A stretch of DNA of 64,000 bases from NCBI RefSeq assembly GCF_001019615.1, contig NZ_JNBQ01000004.1:62001-126000 (forward strand), written 5' to 3'. A model generated the notes under the pieces. That model was not told the origin of the DNA. It ran no database searches and saw nothing but the letters and a program-made list of their open reading frames with translations. Positions 33,160 to 42,157 of this stretch are shown one piece after another. This DNA comes from Cellulosimicrobium funkei (lineage in GTDB: Bacteria > Actinomycetota > Actinomycetes > Actinomycetales > Cellulomonadaceae). Both the position numbers and the translations under genes were made by a program. Each line of letters begins with the position of its first letter. The first letter of the stretch is position 1.

Positions 33160-34491
33160 GTGCGGCGTCGGATGCTGCAGGCCACGGTGGCGGCCGTGGC
33201 CGTCGCCGTCATCCTCCTGGGCTTCCCGCTCGCGTTCTACGGCGCGCGGTTCGTGCTCCAGGGCGAGGTCGACGACGTCACGTCGCGCGTCGAGCGCCTC
33301 GCCCGCTCGATCGACGCCCGGCTCGCCGCCGGCGACGACATCCCGGACTACGTCATCGAGGACGCGGTCCAGCCCCGCGCGAGCGACCCGCCGGCCCAGG
33401 TCTACGTCACGCTGCCCGACGGCACCGTCCTCACGGCCGGCCCGGAGGTCACCGGGCGCGGGATCGAGCAGCCCCTGCACTCCGAGTCGGGTGCGCTCGT
33501 CACGCTCACCGTCTCGTACTGGGACGCCTACCTCCAGGCCGCGCAGGTCGTGCTCCTCGTCGTGGCCGCGGCCATCGTCGCGTTCGCCGCGGGCATCGGC
33601 ATGGCGGTGTGGCAGGCCAACCGCATCGCCGCGCCCCTCGTCTACCTCGCGGCCTCCGCCGAGCAGCTCGGCTCGGGACAGGTGCGCCCGCGGCTCGAGC
33701 CGTCGGGGGTCGAGGAGATCGACCTCGTCGCCGCCGAGCTCGCCCGCAGCTCCGACCGCCTCGCGGGGCGCCTCGCCGCGGAGCGTCAGTTCGCCGCGGA
33801 CGCCTCCCACCAGCTCCGCACGCCGCTCACGGCGCTCAGCATGCGGCTCGAGGAGATCTCGATGGCCTCGGACGACCCCGCCGTGCAGGAGGAGGCCCGG
33901 ATCTCGCTCGAGCAGGTCGAGCGCCTGGTCGGCGTCGTCGACGACCTCCTCGCGTCCTCGCGTCGCGCCCAGGGCGGCACGACGGAGGCCGTGAACCTGC
34001 TCGACGTCGTGCACCAGCAGGAGGAGGAGTGGGTCCCGACGTTCGCCAAGGCGGGACGCGAGCTCGTCGTCGACGTCCCCGCGGAGTACCAGGTGCTCGC
34101 GACGCCCGGGGCGCTCGCACAGGTCCTGGCGACGCTCATCGAGAACTCGCTCAAGCATGGCGGCGGGACGACGACGGTCCGCGCGCGCCCGTCCGGCACG
34201 AGCGGCGCGATCGTCACGGAGGTGTCGGACGAGGGCGCCGGCGTCCCCGACGACCTGGCGCCGCGCATCTTCGAGCGCGAGGTGACCTCCGGCGCCGGGA
34301 CCGGGCTGGGGCTCGCGCTCGCGCGTGACCTCGCGGCGTCCGACGGCGGCCGGCTCGAGCTCGCGCAGCGCCGTCCGGCCGTGTTCGCGCTCTTCCTCGC
34401 GGGTGTGCCGCGACGTCTGGACCCGCGCGTCGTCCTGCCCACGGGGGTCGCGGTCTCCGCGCACGGTCGGCGTCGGCGCCGCCGCGGCTGA
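33160..34491 (+). CDS. Sensor histidine kinase with HAMP domain (partner of the OmpR-type regulator)
   Basis: A 443-residue kinase: transmembrane helix about 5-30, an outer sensor domain of about 95 residues, second helix about 128-150, HAMP linker, HisKA with H217 in ADASHQLRTPLTALSMRLEE, and HATPase_c with ENSLKHGGG, DEGAGVPDDLAPRIFER and GTGLGLALARDLA. The GTG is chosen since AGGAG lies 4 bases upstream; ATG 33172 is an alternative. The C-terminus ends in a short Arg-rich tail. It follows its regulator by 43 bases. Confidence 0.93.
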   Translation: MRRRMLQATVAAVAVAVILLGFPLAFYGARFVLQGEVDDVTSRVERLARSIDARLAAGDDIPDYVIEDAVQPRASDPPAQVYVTLPDGTVLTAGPEVTGRGIEQPLHSESGALVTLTVSYWDAYLQAAQVVLLVVAAAIVAFAAGIGMAVWQANRIAAPLVYLAASAEQLGSGQVRPRLEPSGVEEIDLVAAELARSSDRLAGRLAAERQFAADASHQLRTPLTALSMRLEEISMASDDPAVQEEARISLEQVERLVGVVDDLLASSRRAQGGTTEAVNLLDVVHQQEEEWVPTFAKAGRELVVDVPAEYQVLATPGALAQVLATLIENSLKHGGGTTTVRARPSGTSGAIVTEVSDEGAGVPDDLAPRIFEREVTSGAGTGLGLALARDLAASDGGRLELAQRRPAVFALFLAGVPRRLDPRVVLPTGVAVSAHGRRRRRRG

Positions 34492-34521
34492 CGTCCCGCC
34501 GCGCGTACTGCGCCGGGCCCG

Positions 34522-35046
34522 TCAGCGTGCCGCGGCGTCCTGAGGCGCGGTGGGGGCGTCCTGCGCACGGTCGCCCGTGAACACGAGGCGCCGGTAGGCC
34601 ACATAGCGGAACGCGGTGCCGAGCGCGAGCCCGACGACGTTCGCCGAGATGTTCTTCGCGAGCGGCGACGTGAGGCCGAGCGCGTACGTGGAGATCGCGA
34701 GGCAGCCGACCGCGATGAGCATGCCACCGACGTTGACCACGACGAAGGCCGCGAGCTCGCGACCGCGCGCCTGGGTGCGGCGTGCGGAGAAGGTCCAGTA
34801 CCGGTTGCCGACCCACGCGACGAGCGTCGCGACCGTGACGGACACGATCTTGGCGGTGAGCGGCTTGTGCCCGAGGAGCTCGCCCGGCCCGAAGCTGAGC
34901 AGGTTGAACAGGCCCAGGTCGACCACGTAGGCGACCGCGCCGACGGACCCGAACTTCGCGAGCTCCCGCACCCGGGCGAGGACGCGCTCGCGGCGCGGCA
35001 GGGCCGCCGCGTCCGCCTCCGCTCGGCGGTCCAGGTCGCTCGTCAC
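34522..35046 (-). CDS. GtrA family membrane protein
   Basis: A 174-residue protein with four transmembrane helices. GtrA proteins help flip polyprenyl-phosphate-linked sugars for surface polysaccharide modification. Signature parts are LAKFGSVGAVAYVVDLGLFNLL, AWVGNRYWTF and ANVVGLALGTAFRYVAYRRLVF. The start is GTG with TAGCCT 6 bases upstream. It is divergent from purK, an order also known from mycobacteria. It may serve the DPM-type GT2 further along this locus. Confidence 0.92.
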   Translation of the reverse strand: MTSDLDRRAEADAAALPRRERVLARVRELAKFGSVGAVAYVVDLGLFNLLSFGPGELLGHKPLTAKIVSVTVATLVAWVGNRYWTFSARRTQARGRELAAFVVVNVGGMLIAVGCLAISTYALGLTSPLAKNISANVVGLALGTAFRYVAYRRLVFTGDRAQDAPTAPQDAAAR

Positions 35047-35052
35047 CCCACG

Positions 35053-35058
35053 AGGCTA
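35053..35058 (-). promoter_or_regulatory. Leaderless -10 box of the gtrA-family gene
   Basis: TAGCCT (minus strand) ends 6 bases before GTG 35046. Confidence 0.55.
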
Positions 35059-35170
35059 CCGGGCGCTCCTGAGCGTCGCCCGGGTGCCGTCGTTCGCCAC
35101 GGGGTGGGCCGGCCGACCTCCCGGGCGTCCCGGTACGCGGTCCCGGCGTGGTCCCGTGGCGCCCAGGCAC

Positions 35171-35176
35171 TAGGGT
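35171..35176 (+). promoter_or_regulatory. Leaderless -10 box of purK
   Basis: TAGGGT ends 8 bases before GTG 35185; no ribosome site is present. Confidence 0.6.
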
Positions 35177-35184
35177 GGGTGCAC

Positions 35185-36438
35185 GTGGCAGCCCCAGTGA
35201 TCGCCGTGGTCGGCGGAGGACAGCTCGCGCGCATGATGGCCCCCGCGGCCGGAGAGCTCGGCGTGCACCTGCGCGTGCTCGTGGAGGCCCCGGACTCGTC
35301 CGCGGCCCAGGTCGTGGTCGACGCCCCCGTGGGCGTCGCGTCCGACGAGACCGCGATCCGCTCCCTCATCGCCCCCGCGGGTGCGACCCCGGCGGACGTG
35401 CTGACCTTCGAGCACGAGCACGTCCCGAACGCGCTGCTCACGGACCTCCTCGAGCACGGTACGCCCGTGCGTCCCGGACCCGACGCGCTCGTGCACGCGC
35501 AGGACAAGATCGTCATGCGCCGGCGGCTCACCGAGCTCGGCGTGCCGTGCCCGCGCTGGGCCGCGCTCCCCACCGCGCCCGACGCCGCCCGCACGGCTCT
35601 CGCGGACTTCCTCGCCGAGGTCGGGGGCGAGGCCGTGGTGAAGACGGCGCGCGGCGGGTACGACGGCAAGGGAGTGCGCGTCGTGTCGGTCGCCGAGGGC
35701 GGCCCCGAGCAGGTCGCGGAGTGGATCGAGGCGGTCGCCGAGGGCGGCCCCGAGCTGCTCGTCGAGGAGAAGGTGCCCTTCACGCGCGAGCTGGCCGTCC
35801 TCGTGGCGCGCCGTCCCTCCGGGGGGATCGACGGTCGGGGCGAGGTCCGGACCTGGCCCGTGGTCGAGTCGATCCAGCGCGACGGCGTGTGCGCCGAGGT
35901 GATCGCGCCCGCGCCCGGGCTCACCGACGCCGAGGCGGAGCGCGCGCGCGACGCGGCGGTCCGGATCGCCGAGGGTCTCGGCGTCACGGGTGTGCTCGCC
36001 GTCGAGATGTTCGAGGTCGCGGGCGAGGACGGGCCGCGCGTGCTGGTCAACGAGCTCGCGATGCGCCCCCACAACTCCGGGCACTGGACCATCGACGGGG
36101 CGGTGACGAGCCAGTTCGAGCAGCACCTGCGCGCGGTGCTGGACCTGCCGCTCGGCGACACGACGGCCAAGGCGCCCTGGACCGTGATGGCGAACGTGCT
36201 GGGGTCGACGCTCGTCGAGCTCACCGACGCCCTGCCCGCCGTCCTCGCCACCTTCCCCGACGCGAAGGTGAACCTGTACGGCAAGGGCGTGCGCCCCGGG
36301 CGCAAGCTCGGGCACGTGAACGTGAGCGGCGACGACCTGGCCGAGGTCCGGCGTCGGGCCCTGGCCGCGGCCGCGATCCTGCGGGGCGAGCGTCCCGCGA
36401 GCACAGACGAGGCCACCGAGAACGAGGAGCGAGCATGA
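35185..36438 (+). CDS. purK: N5-carboxyaminoimidazole ribonucleotide synthase
   Basis: ATP-grasp enzyme that converts AIR, ATP and bicarbonate to N5-CAIR in purine synthesis. The 417-residue protein starts with a Rossmann-like segment [20 protein letters not shown], followed by the ATP-grasp signature [32 protein letters not shown], and [20 protein letters not shown] that forms the active site. The start GTG is set by the -10 box and by the family's N-terminal motif beginning a few residues later. purE overlaps its end by four bases. Confidence 0.95.
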   Translation: MAAPVIAVVGGGQLARMMAPAAGELGVHLRVLVEAPDSSAAQVVVDAPVGVASDETAIRSLIAPAGATPADVLTFEHEHVPNALLTDLLEHGTPVRPGPDALVHAQDKIVMRRRLTELGVPCPRWAALPTAPDAARTALADFLAEVGGEAVVKTARGGYDGKGVRVVSVAEGGPEQVAEWIEAVAEGGPELLVEEKVPFTRELAVLVARRPSGGIDGRGEVRTWPVVESIQRDGVCAEVIAPAPGLTDAEAERARDAAVRIAEGLGVTGVLAVEMFEVAGEDGPRVLVNELAMRPHNSGHWTIDGAVTSQFEQHLRAVLDLPLGDTTAKAPWTVMANVLGSTLVELTDALPAVLATFPDAKVNLYGKGVRPGRKLGHVNVSGDDLAEVRRRALAAAAILRGERPASTDEATENEERA

Positions 36439-36953
36439 GCGAGAACCCAGTCGTCGGCATCGTCATGGGGTCGGACTCCGACTGGCCGGTCATGGAGGCC
36501 GCGGCCGACGCGCTCGCCGAGTTCGGTGTGCCCGTCGAGGTGGACGTCGTCTCCGCGCACCGCATGCCCGTCGAGATGATCGACTACGGCCGCACGGCCG
36601 CCGCGCGCGGTCTGCGCGTGATCGTCGCGGGCGCCGGGGGAGCCGCCCACCTGCCGGGCATGCTCGCCGCCGTGACGCCGCTGCCGGTGATCGGCGTCCC
36701 CGTGCCCCTGCGACACCTCGACGGCATGGACTCGCTCCTGTCGATCGTCCAGATGCCCGCAGGGGTCCCTGTCGCGACGGTCTCCGTCGGCGGGGCGCGC
36801 AACGCAGGACTGCTCGCCGCGCGCATCCTCGCGGCCGGGACGGACGACGACGCCGCGCGCCTGCGGGACCAGATGGTCGCCTTCCAGGCGGACCTGGGCG
36901 ACCAGGCGCGCGCCAAGGGTGCCCGTCTGCGTGCCTCGCGGGCAGACGCCTAG
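36435..36953 (+). CDS. purE: N5-carboxyaminoimidazole ribonucleotide mutase
   Basis: Moves the carboxylate of N5-CAIR to give CAIR, the step after PurK. The 172-residue class I PurE shows [23 protein letters not shown] with the catalytic histidine, [11 protein letters not shown], and [20 protein letters not shown]. The ATG overlaps the purK stop as ATGA, so the two are co-translated. It converges on the LCP genes with a 91-base gap that holds only a weak dyad (36992-36999 with 37027-37034). Confidence 0.95.
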   Translation: MSENPVVGIVMGSDSDWPVMEAAADALAEFGVPVEVDVVSAHRMPVEMIDYGRTAAARGLRVIVAGAGGAAHLPGMLAAVTPLPVIGVPVPLRHLDGMDSLLSIVQMPAGVPVATVSVGGARNAGLLAARILAAGTDDDAARLRDQMVAFQADLGDQARAKGARLRASRADA

Positions 36954-37044
36954 TACTCCGCCCGTCCCGCGAGATCGGCCCGCACGTCCCGGATCGACCT
37001 CCTGAAGGCCGACGTGACGACCTGCGGGTCGATCTCGTCGCTGG

Positions 37045-38493
37045 TTACTGCGGGAGCCCGCCGACCTGCCCCGCGGGCAGGTTGCCGTCCCGGATGTCGA
37101 CCCAGAACTGGCCCACGGTCTCGGGGTCCAGCTGCACGGTCGACCCGACGTTGCCTCCCGGGCGGTAGTCGGGGTTCGAGATCGGCGGCGTGCCCGTGAT
37201 GCCCTCCGGGCCGTTGGCCTTGCGGAACGCGAGGGCGAGCCTGCCCAGGTCGATGATGCCGGTGCTCTGGTCGACCGTGAGCGACCCGAGGCCGGAGTCC
37301 AGGAGCGAGACCTGGTCGCCGGGGCGGAACAGGATGCTCGGGTTCGCCGCCTTCGAGCTGATCGCGCCGATCACCTGGCGCTGGCGCTCGGCGCGGCCGA
37401 TGTCGCCCTTCGGGTCGGAGTAGCGCATCCGCGAGAACGCGAGCGCGGTGTGGCCGTCGGCAACGTGGCACCCGGCCGTCCAGACGAGCTCGCTCTTCGG
37501 GTCGTCGACGTCGTAGTCGAGGCACAGCTCGACGCCGCCGACGGCGTCGACGATGCCCTCGACCCCGCCGAACCCGACCTCGACGTAGTGGTCGACCGTG
37601 AGGCCGGTGAGCTGCTCGACGGTCTGCACGAGCAGCGGCGGGCCGCCCCACGAGTATGCCGAGTTGAGCTTGCTCGCGCCGTTGCCGGGGATCTCCGCGT
37701 ACGTGTCGCGCGGCAGGCTGATGAGGGCGACGGGGCCGCTGGGCGGGGCGTGCAGGACCATGATCGTGTCCGTGCGCGCGCCCTCGGTGCCGTCCTCGCT
37801 GATGCCCTCGCCCCGCGCGTCCGAGCCGGCGAGGAGGTAGGTGTTCCCGGGGGTGCCGGGTGCGCCGGAGAGCGCTTCGACGTGCTGGATCTTGCCGTTG
37901 GCCCAGATGAGCAGGCCCACCGGCCAGGCGAGGAGCGCGACGATCACGACGCACGCGACGAGCCCGACGACGCGGCCCTTGCGGACGCGGAAGCCGCCGC
38001 TGCCGGTCCGTGGCGCCGCCGTGCCCGACGGCGGTCGCCCGCTCCCACCCCCGGCCCGGCTGCCGCTCGGCCGGGGCGCGGCGCCCGGACGGCTCCGCGG
38101 CGTCGCCGGCACGGCCTGGGCACCCCCGTGGGGCGACGACGAGACGCGCGGAGGCGTCGCCGCCGCCTGGCGAGGCTGGCGGGACGGGGCGACCGACGGA
38201 GGGAGCGCCGACGCCGCGGCGTCCGCCCGCGGGCGGGTGGCGCGCGCCGGAGGTGCCGGCGGGGGAGTGCCCCTGCGTGCGGGGGTCACGGGGATCTCGC
38301 GGGACGACTGGCGCTTGATGCGCGGCTCGAGGCGCACGGCGTCGTCGGGCACGGCGGGGCGGGGGCGCGCCTGGGCGCGCCCGCTGTTGCCCACCGCGAT
38401 CGCGTCGTCGACGGACGACGGCCGCGGTGCGCGGCCGCCCTGGGGGGTGAAGCTGGGCGGGAGCGACCGGGGGTCGCGCGACGGGTCGGTCAT
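37045..38493 (-). CDS. LytR-CpsA-Psr (LCP) family glycopolymer ligase, long N-terminal tail
   Basis: LCP enzymes transfer lipid-linked glycopolymers (teichoic acid, arabinogalactan, capsule) onto peptidoglycan. A 482-residue membrane-anchored protein: a cytoplasmic Pro/Arg/Ala-rich tail of about 170 residues, one transmembrane helix (GLVACVVIVALLAWPVGLLI), and the LCP domain with YLLAGSDARGEG, RTDTIMVLHA, SLPRDTYAEIPG and the pyrophosphate-binding Arg cluster FSRMRYSDPKGDIGRAERQ. Its ATG comes four bases after the stop of the preceding LCP gene, so the two form an operon. Context suggests it attaches the glycopolymer built by this locus. Confidence 0.93.
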   Translation of the reverse strand: MTDPSRDPRSLPPSFTPQGGRAPRPSSVDDAIAVGNSGRAQARPRPAVPDDAVRLEPRIKRQSSREIPVTPARRGTPPPAPPARATRPRADAAASALPPSVAPSRQPRQAAATPPRVSSSPHGGAQAVPATPRSRPGAAPRPSGSRAGGGSGRPPSGTAAPRTGSGGFRVRKGRVVGLVACVVIVALLAWPVGLLIWANGKIQHVEALSGAPGTPGNTYLLAGSDARGEGISEDGTEGARTDTIMVLHAPPSGPVALISLPRDTYAEIPGNGASKLNSAYSWGGPPLLVQTVEQLTGLTVDHYVEVGFGGVEGIVDAVGGVELCLDYDVDDPKSELVWTAGCHVADGHTALAFSRMRYSDPKGDIGRAERQRQVIGAISSKAANPSILFRPGDQVSLLDSGLGSLTVDQSTGIIDLGRLALAFRKANGPEGITGTPPISNPDYRPGGNVGSTVQLDPETVGQFWVDIRDGNLPAGQVGGLPQ

Positions 38494-38497
38494 GGCG

Positions 38498-39778
38498 TCA
38501 CCCGCACTGCGCGGTCTCGTCGGCGGCGGAGAACGCCTCCTTGCCGGCTTCCTTGGTCTGCACCGGGGCAGGCTCGGAGGACGCGTCGGTCGGCGCGTCC
38601 GCGCCGGACGGGGACGGCGGCTCGGCGGCCTCGACGGCGGCGCCGGACCCGCCTGCGGTCCCGTCGGCGGCGGGTGCGGGCGCGACGATCGGCTCGTCGG
38701 CGCGCACCTTCGCCCACAGCTCGTCGGCCTCTGACGTCCAGACGACCTTCGCGTCGGGGTCCTGCGGGTCCGGCGCGTTCGGAACGGTCATGAAGGTGAT
38801 GTTGCCACTGGTCGCGCCCTTGAGGCTGAAGGCGAGCCCGGCGAGGCTCGGGATCGACGAGAGGTTGTCGCTCATGGTGAGCGACTTGGTGCCCGCGTCG
38901 ACGAACCCGTAGATCTGCCCGAGGTCCGAGAGCACGTTCTTCGAGAGCACCTGGTTCACCGTCGCGGCGAGGAGCTGCTGCTGACGGCCGATGCGACTGA
39001 GGTCCGACCCGTCGCCGACGCCGTAGCGGGCCCGCGCGAACCCGAGCGCCTGGGCGCCGTCGAGCGTCTGCATCCCCGCGTCGAGCCTGAGGTCCGCCTT
39101 GGGCGAGTCGATCGCCTCGGGGATGCAGATGGGGACGCCCCCGATCGCCGTGACCATGTTCTGGAAGCCGGCGAAGTCGACGACGACGAAGCCGTCGACG
39201 AACACGTCGGTGAGGCTCTCGACGGTCGTGATCGTGCACGCAGCCGCTGAGTCGACGTCGCCGCCGACCGTCGCGCCGTTCGCGAACGCGGCGTTGAACC
39301 GGGTGTTCGCGGGTGCGGTCGTCCTGCCGCTCGTCGTGTTGCACGCCGGCACGTCGACGCGCGAGTCGCGCGGGATCGAGACCATCTCGACGCGTGAGCG
39401 GTCCGCGGAGACGTGCACCAGGATCGTCGTGTCCGAGCGCATGCCCTCGACGCCCTCGACCTCGTGGCCGTTCTCGCCGCCCCGCTCGTCCGAGCCCATC
39501 ACGAGGATGTTGAGCGGCTTGCCGGCGTTCGGGTCGGTCGGGTCGGGCTGCTCGGGGCGGTCGGTGAGCAGGCCGTCGATGTTCGAGCTGGTGATGTTGC
39601 CCTGGATGTTCGACAGCGCCGACGCCCCGCCCACCGCGCCGAACGCGAGCACCGCGGTCGCCACGAGGCCGACCGTCCGAGCGGCGCCGTGCGTACGGAG
39701 CGCCCGCGCGTGCGACGGCCCGCGCGACTGCCGGTCGGCAGCCGCGGCGCTGGCCTGGGCACGGGAACGAGACGTCAC
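38498..39778 (-). CDS. LytR-CpsA-Psr (LCP) family glycopolymer ligase
   Basis: A second LCP ligase, 426 residues, type II membrane protein with its helix near residues 34-54. LCP motifs are NILVMGSDERGGE, RSDTTILVHVSADR, SIPRDSRVDVPAC and GFARARYGVGDGSDLSRIGRQQQ. Cys pairs may form outer disulphides, and an acidic Pro/Ala/Ser tail of about 70 residues ends in QCG. GTG 39778 is preferred because TATGCT lies 8 bases upstream (leaderless); ATG 39784 would sit only two bases after the box. It is followed after 4 bases by the other LCP gene. Confidence 0.93.
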   Translation of the reverse strand: MTSRSRAQASAAAADRQSRGPSHARALRTHGAARTVGLVATAVLAFGAVGGASALSNIQGNITSSNIDGLLTDRPEQPDPTDPNAGKPLNILVMGSDERGGENGHEVEGVEGMRSDTTILVHVSADRSRVEMVSIPRDSRVDVPACNTTSGRTTAPANTRFNAAFANGATVGGDVDSAAACTITTVESLTDVFVDGFVVVDFAGFQNMVTAIGGVPICIPEAIDSPKADLRLDAGMQTLDGAQALGFARARYGVGDGSDLSRIGRQQQLLAATVNQVLSKNVLSDLGQIYGFVDAGTKSLTMSDNLSSIPSLAGLAFSLKGATSGNITFMTVPNAPDPQDPDAKVVWTSEADELWAKVRADEPIVAPAPAADGTAGGSGAAVEAAEPPSPSGADAPTDASSEPAPVQTKEAGKEAFSAADETAQCG

Positions 39779-39786
39779 GGGCATCG

Positions 39787-39792
39787 AGCATA
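39787..39792 (-). promoter_or_regulatory. Leaderless -10 box of the LCP operon
   Basis: TATGCT on the minus strand, 8 bases before GTG 39778. No -35 is evident. Confidence 0.55.
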
Positions 39793-39909
39793 AGCGGCGC
39801 GTGCGAGGCCACGGCGCGGGCCGGGGGCTCGTGCCGTGGAGGAGTTGTGCAGGGCGCCAACCGGCGGCTTCGGACCTGCGGTGACCCCGGGCGCGAGCGT
39901 CTGGTCGGG

Positions 39910-39915
39910 TAGCCT
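39910..39915 (+). promoter_or_regulatory. Leaderless -10 box of the first GT2 gene
   Basis: TAGCCT ends 7 bases before GTG 39923. Confidence 0.6.
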
Positions 39916-39922
39916 GCTCCCC

Positions 39923-40903
39923 GTGCGAGACAAGGGTGGAGAACCAGATGACGCTCGTGTCGTCGCTGTGGTCGTGGCCTACAACCGCCGGGACCTGCTG
40001 GTCGAGGCGCTCGACGCCCTCGCCGCGCAGACGCGGCCCGTCGACCGGGTGGTCGTCGTCGACAACCGGTCCGACGACGACTCAGCCGTCGTCGCCGCGG
40101 AGCACCCGGTCGGTGCCGAGGTCGTCGAGCTGAGCCGGAACACGGGGGGCGCCGGCGGCTTCGCCGTGGGTCTCGCGCACGCCGTCGACGTCCTCGACGC
40201 GGACCTCGTCTGGCTCATGGACGACGACACGATCCCCACCCCGGACGCGCTGCGAGCGCTCCTCGAGGCGCGGGACGAGTACCCCGGCCCGGTGGCGCTC
40301 CTGGGCAGCCGCGTCGTCTGGCACGACGGGCGCGACCACCCGATGAACACGCCCCGGGTCCGTCCCGGGGCGTCCGGGGCCGAGATCGCCGCCGCGCGGG
40401 CGGCGCGCGCCGTGCCGGTGCGGTCGTCGTCGTTCGTGTCGATGCTCGTGGACGCACGCGCCGTGCGGCACCACGGGCTCCCGGTCGCGGACTACTTCAT
40501 CTGGAACGACGACTTCGAGTACTCGGCGAGGCTGCTGCGGCGCGGGACGGGACTCTCCGTCCCCGCCTCCGTCGTCGAGCACCGCACCAAGGCGTTCGGC
40601 TCGACCGACGCCGACCCCGGCGAACGCTTCTACTACGAGGTGCGCAACAAGATCTGGATGATCACCCGGTCGTCGTCGCTCGACCCCGTCGAGCGGCTCC
40701 TGTACAGCGGAGCGAGCGCGCGTCGCTGGGCCCGCACGTTCCTGCGGAGCGAGCGCCGCGACGTGCTGCTGCGCGCCGGGGCGCGAGGGCTGCGGGACGG
40801 CGTGCTGCGCGGCCCCCGCCCGTCCGCGCAGGTCCTCGACGGAGCCGGACCCGAGGCTCGTTCCGTCGCGGCGGTCGACGCGGGAGCGGCGGGAGCACGG
40901 TGA
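39923..40903 (+). CDS. Family 2 glycosyltransferase, GlfT1/WbbL-like
   Basis: A soluble GT-A fold transferase of 326 residues. The nucleotide-binding start VVAVVVAYNRRDLLVEALDA, NTGGAGGFAVGL, the metal-binding DDD in LVWLMDDDTIPTP, and the late WNDDFEYSARLLRRG are those of the rhamnosyl/galactofuranosyl transferase group that starts linker or galactan chains. YYEVRNKIWMI is also characteristic. A UDP-galactopyranose mutase gene at the other end of the locus would supply UDP-galactofuranose; donor identity remains inferred. It overlaps the next GT2 gene by four bases. Confidence 0.88.
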   Translation: MRDKGGEPDDARVVAVVVAYNRRDLLVEALDALAAQTRPVDRVVVVDNRSDDDSAVVAAEHPVGAEVVELSRNTGGAGGFAVGLAHAVDVLDADLVWLMDDDTIPTPDALRALLEARDEYPGPVALLGSRVVWHDGRDHPMNTPRVRPGASGAEIAAARAARAVPVRSSSFVSMLVDARAVRHHGLPVADYFIWNDDFEYSARLLRRGTGLSVPASVVEHRTKAFGSTDADPGERFYYEVRNKIWMITRSSSLDPVERLLYSGASARRWARTFLRSERRDVLLRAGARGLRDGVLRGPRPSAQVLDGAGPEARSVAAVDAGAAGAR

Positions 40904-41730
40904 CGTCCTTCTCCGTCCTGCTGCCGGTCTACCACCGCGACGACGTGGCGTTCCTGCGCCGGTCCTTCGCGTCGGTCACGACAGAGCAGGAGCTCGCCCC
41001 GACGGAGGTCGTCGTCGTCGAGGACGGCCCGCTCGGCGAGGCGCTGGACCGCGCGCTCGACACGCTGGAGAGCGAGTCCCCGGTCCCCGTGCGCCGTGTC
41101 CGGCTGCCGCGGAACCGTGGGCTCGCCGTCGCGCTCGAGGAGGGCCTGGCGCAGTGCGCCCACGAGATCGTCGCGCGCCAGGACGCGGACGACGTCAGCC
41201 GCCCCGAGCGGTTCGCGGTCCAGGTACCCCTGGTCGAGGGCGGCCTCGACATCGTCGGGTCGGCCATCGAGGAGTTCGAGGCCGACGAGCCGGCATCGGG
41301 CGCCGGCGCCGGCCTCGTCCGCGTTCCGCCGCTGAGCGCCGAGGAGATCGACCGTGCTGCGCGGTTCCGCTCACCGTTCAACCATCCGTCGGTGGTGTAC
41401 CGCCGCTCGGCCGTCGCGGCCGTCGGCGGGTACGAGGACCTGCCGCTGATGGAGGACTACTGGTTGTTCGCGCGGATGCTGGCGAACGGGGCCCGGGCTC
41501 GTAACGTCCCCGAGCCCTTGGTCCTGTATCGCGTGGGCGCCGGCGCGTACGCGCGGCGAGGCGGGTCGCAGCTCCTGCGGTCCGAGCTGGAGCTCCAGCG
41601 TCGTCTGCACGGCATCGGGTTCACCACGACGCTCCAGGAGATCCGCAACTCCGTGCTGCGCGGCGGCTACCGTCTCGTGCCGGAGGTGCTGCGCCGCGGC
41701 GCGTACCGCGCCGACGCCCGCCGTCGTTGA
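40900..41730 (+). CDS. Family 2 glycosyltransferase
   Basis: A 276-residue GT-A transferase. SVLLPVYHRDDVAFLRRSFAS begins the nucleotide-binding half, EIVARQDADDVSRPERF contains the DxD-type metal site, and PFNHPSVVYRRSAVAAVGGYEDLPLMEDYWLFARM is the acceptor half. It resembles amylovoran/WcaA-type transferases of surface polysaccharide loci. The GTG overlaps the TGA of the first GT2 gene (GTGA), showing co-translation. It converges on the DUF2304 gene with 15 bases between. Donor and acceptor are unknown. Confidence 0.88.
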   Translation: MTSFSVLLPVYHRDDVAFLRRSFASVTTEQELAPTEVVVVEDGPLGEALDRALDTLESESPVPVRRVRLPRNRGLAVALEEGLAQCAHEIVARQDADDVSRPERFAVQVPLVEGGLDIVGSAIEEFEADEPASGAGAGLVRVPPLSAEEIDRAARFRSPFNHPSVVYRRSAVAAVGGYEDLPLMEDYWLFARMLANGARARNVPEPLVLYRVGAGAYARRGGSQLLRSELELQRRLHGIGFTTTLQEIRNSVLRGGYRLVPEVLRRGAYRADARRR

Positions 41731-41745
41731 CGGGCGTCGAGCGGG

Positions 41746-42141
41746 TCAGGCCTGCTCGGCCCGCGCTTCCGTGCCGGTCGTCTCCTCCAGCCGGTCGACC
41801 GACTCGTCGACCGCCGAGAGGCGTGCCTCGGCGAGGCTGAGCTCGCGCGTCAGGAGCGTGATCTTGCGGCTGAGCTGGTTGGACCGCCGGTGGCTCGTCG
41901 CGATGTAGCTGACGAACGCGATGACGAGCGCGTAGAGGACGAGGTCGGTGCCACGGCCCACGCCGACGGCCTTGGCGAGCATCGACAGCACGTTCGGGAA
42001 GATGATCGCGAGCACGGCGGCCACGACGAACCCGGCGAGCAGGAGCCGCCGGATCGCCTGGTGCCGGGCGTTCGCCGTCGAGCGGGTGAGCATGACGGTC
42101 ACGACGACGACCGCCAGGATGAGGATGACCTGGATCAGCAC
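41746..42141 (-). CDS. DUF2304 membrane protein
   Basis: A 131-residue protein with three transmembrane helices (LIQVILILAVVVVTVMLT; LLAGFVVAAVLAIIFP; LVLYALVIAFVSYIA) and a C-terminal amphipathic coil of about 45 residues. DUF2304 proteins are commonly encoded beside polyprenyl-phosphate glycosyltransferases, as here, and may anchor or assist them. GTG start with GGGAG 9 bases upstream. It follows the DPM-type GT2 gene by 16 bases on the same strand. Function unproven. Confidence 0.85.
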   Translation of the reverse strand: MLIQVILILAVVVVTVMLTRSTANARHQAIRRLLLAGFVVAAVLAIIFPNVLSMLAKAVGVGRGTDLVLYALVIAFVSYIATSHRRSNQLSRKITLLTRELSLAEARLSAVDESVDRLEETTGTEARAEQA

Positions 42142-42157
42142 TGTTCTGGCTCCCCGC

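Noticed and set aside
36992-37034. GATCGACC/GGTCGATC dyad between purE and the LCP gene as a terminator
   Set aside because: Only 8 bp with a 27-base loop and no T-run; too weak to call as a feature, although it lies between convergent genes.
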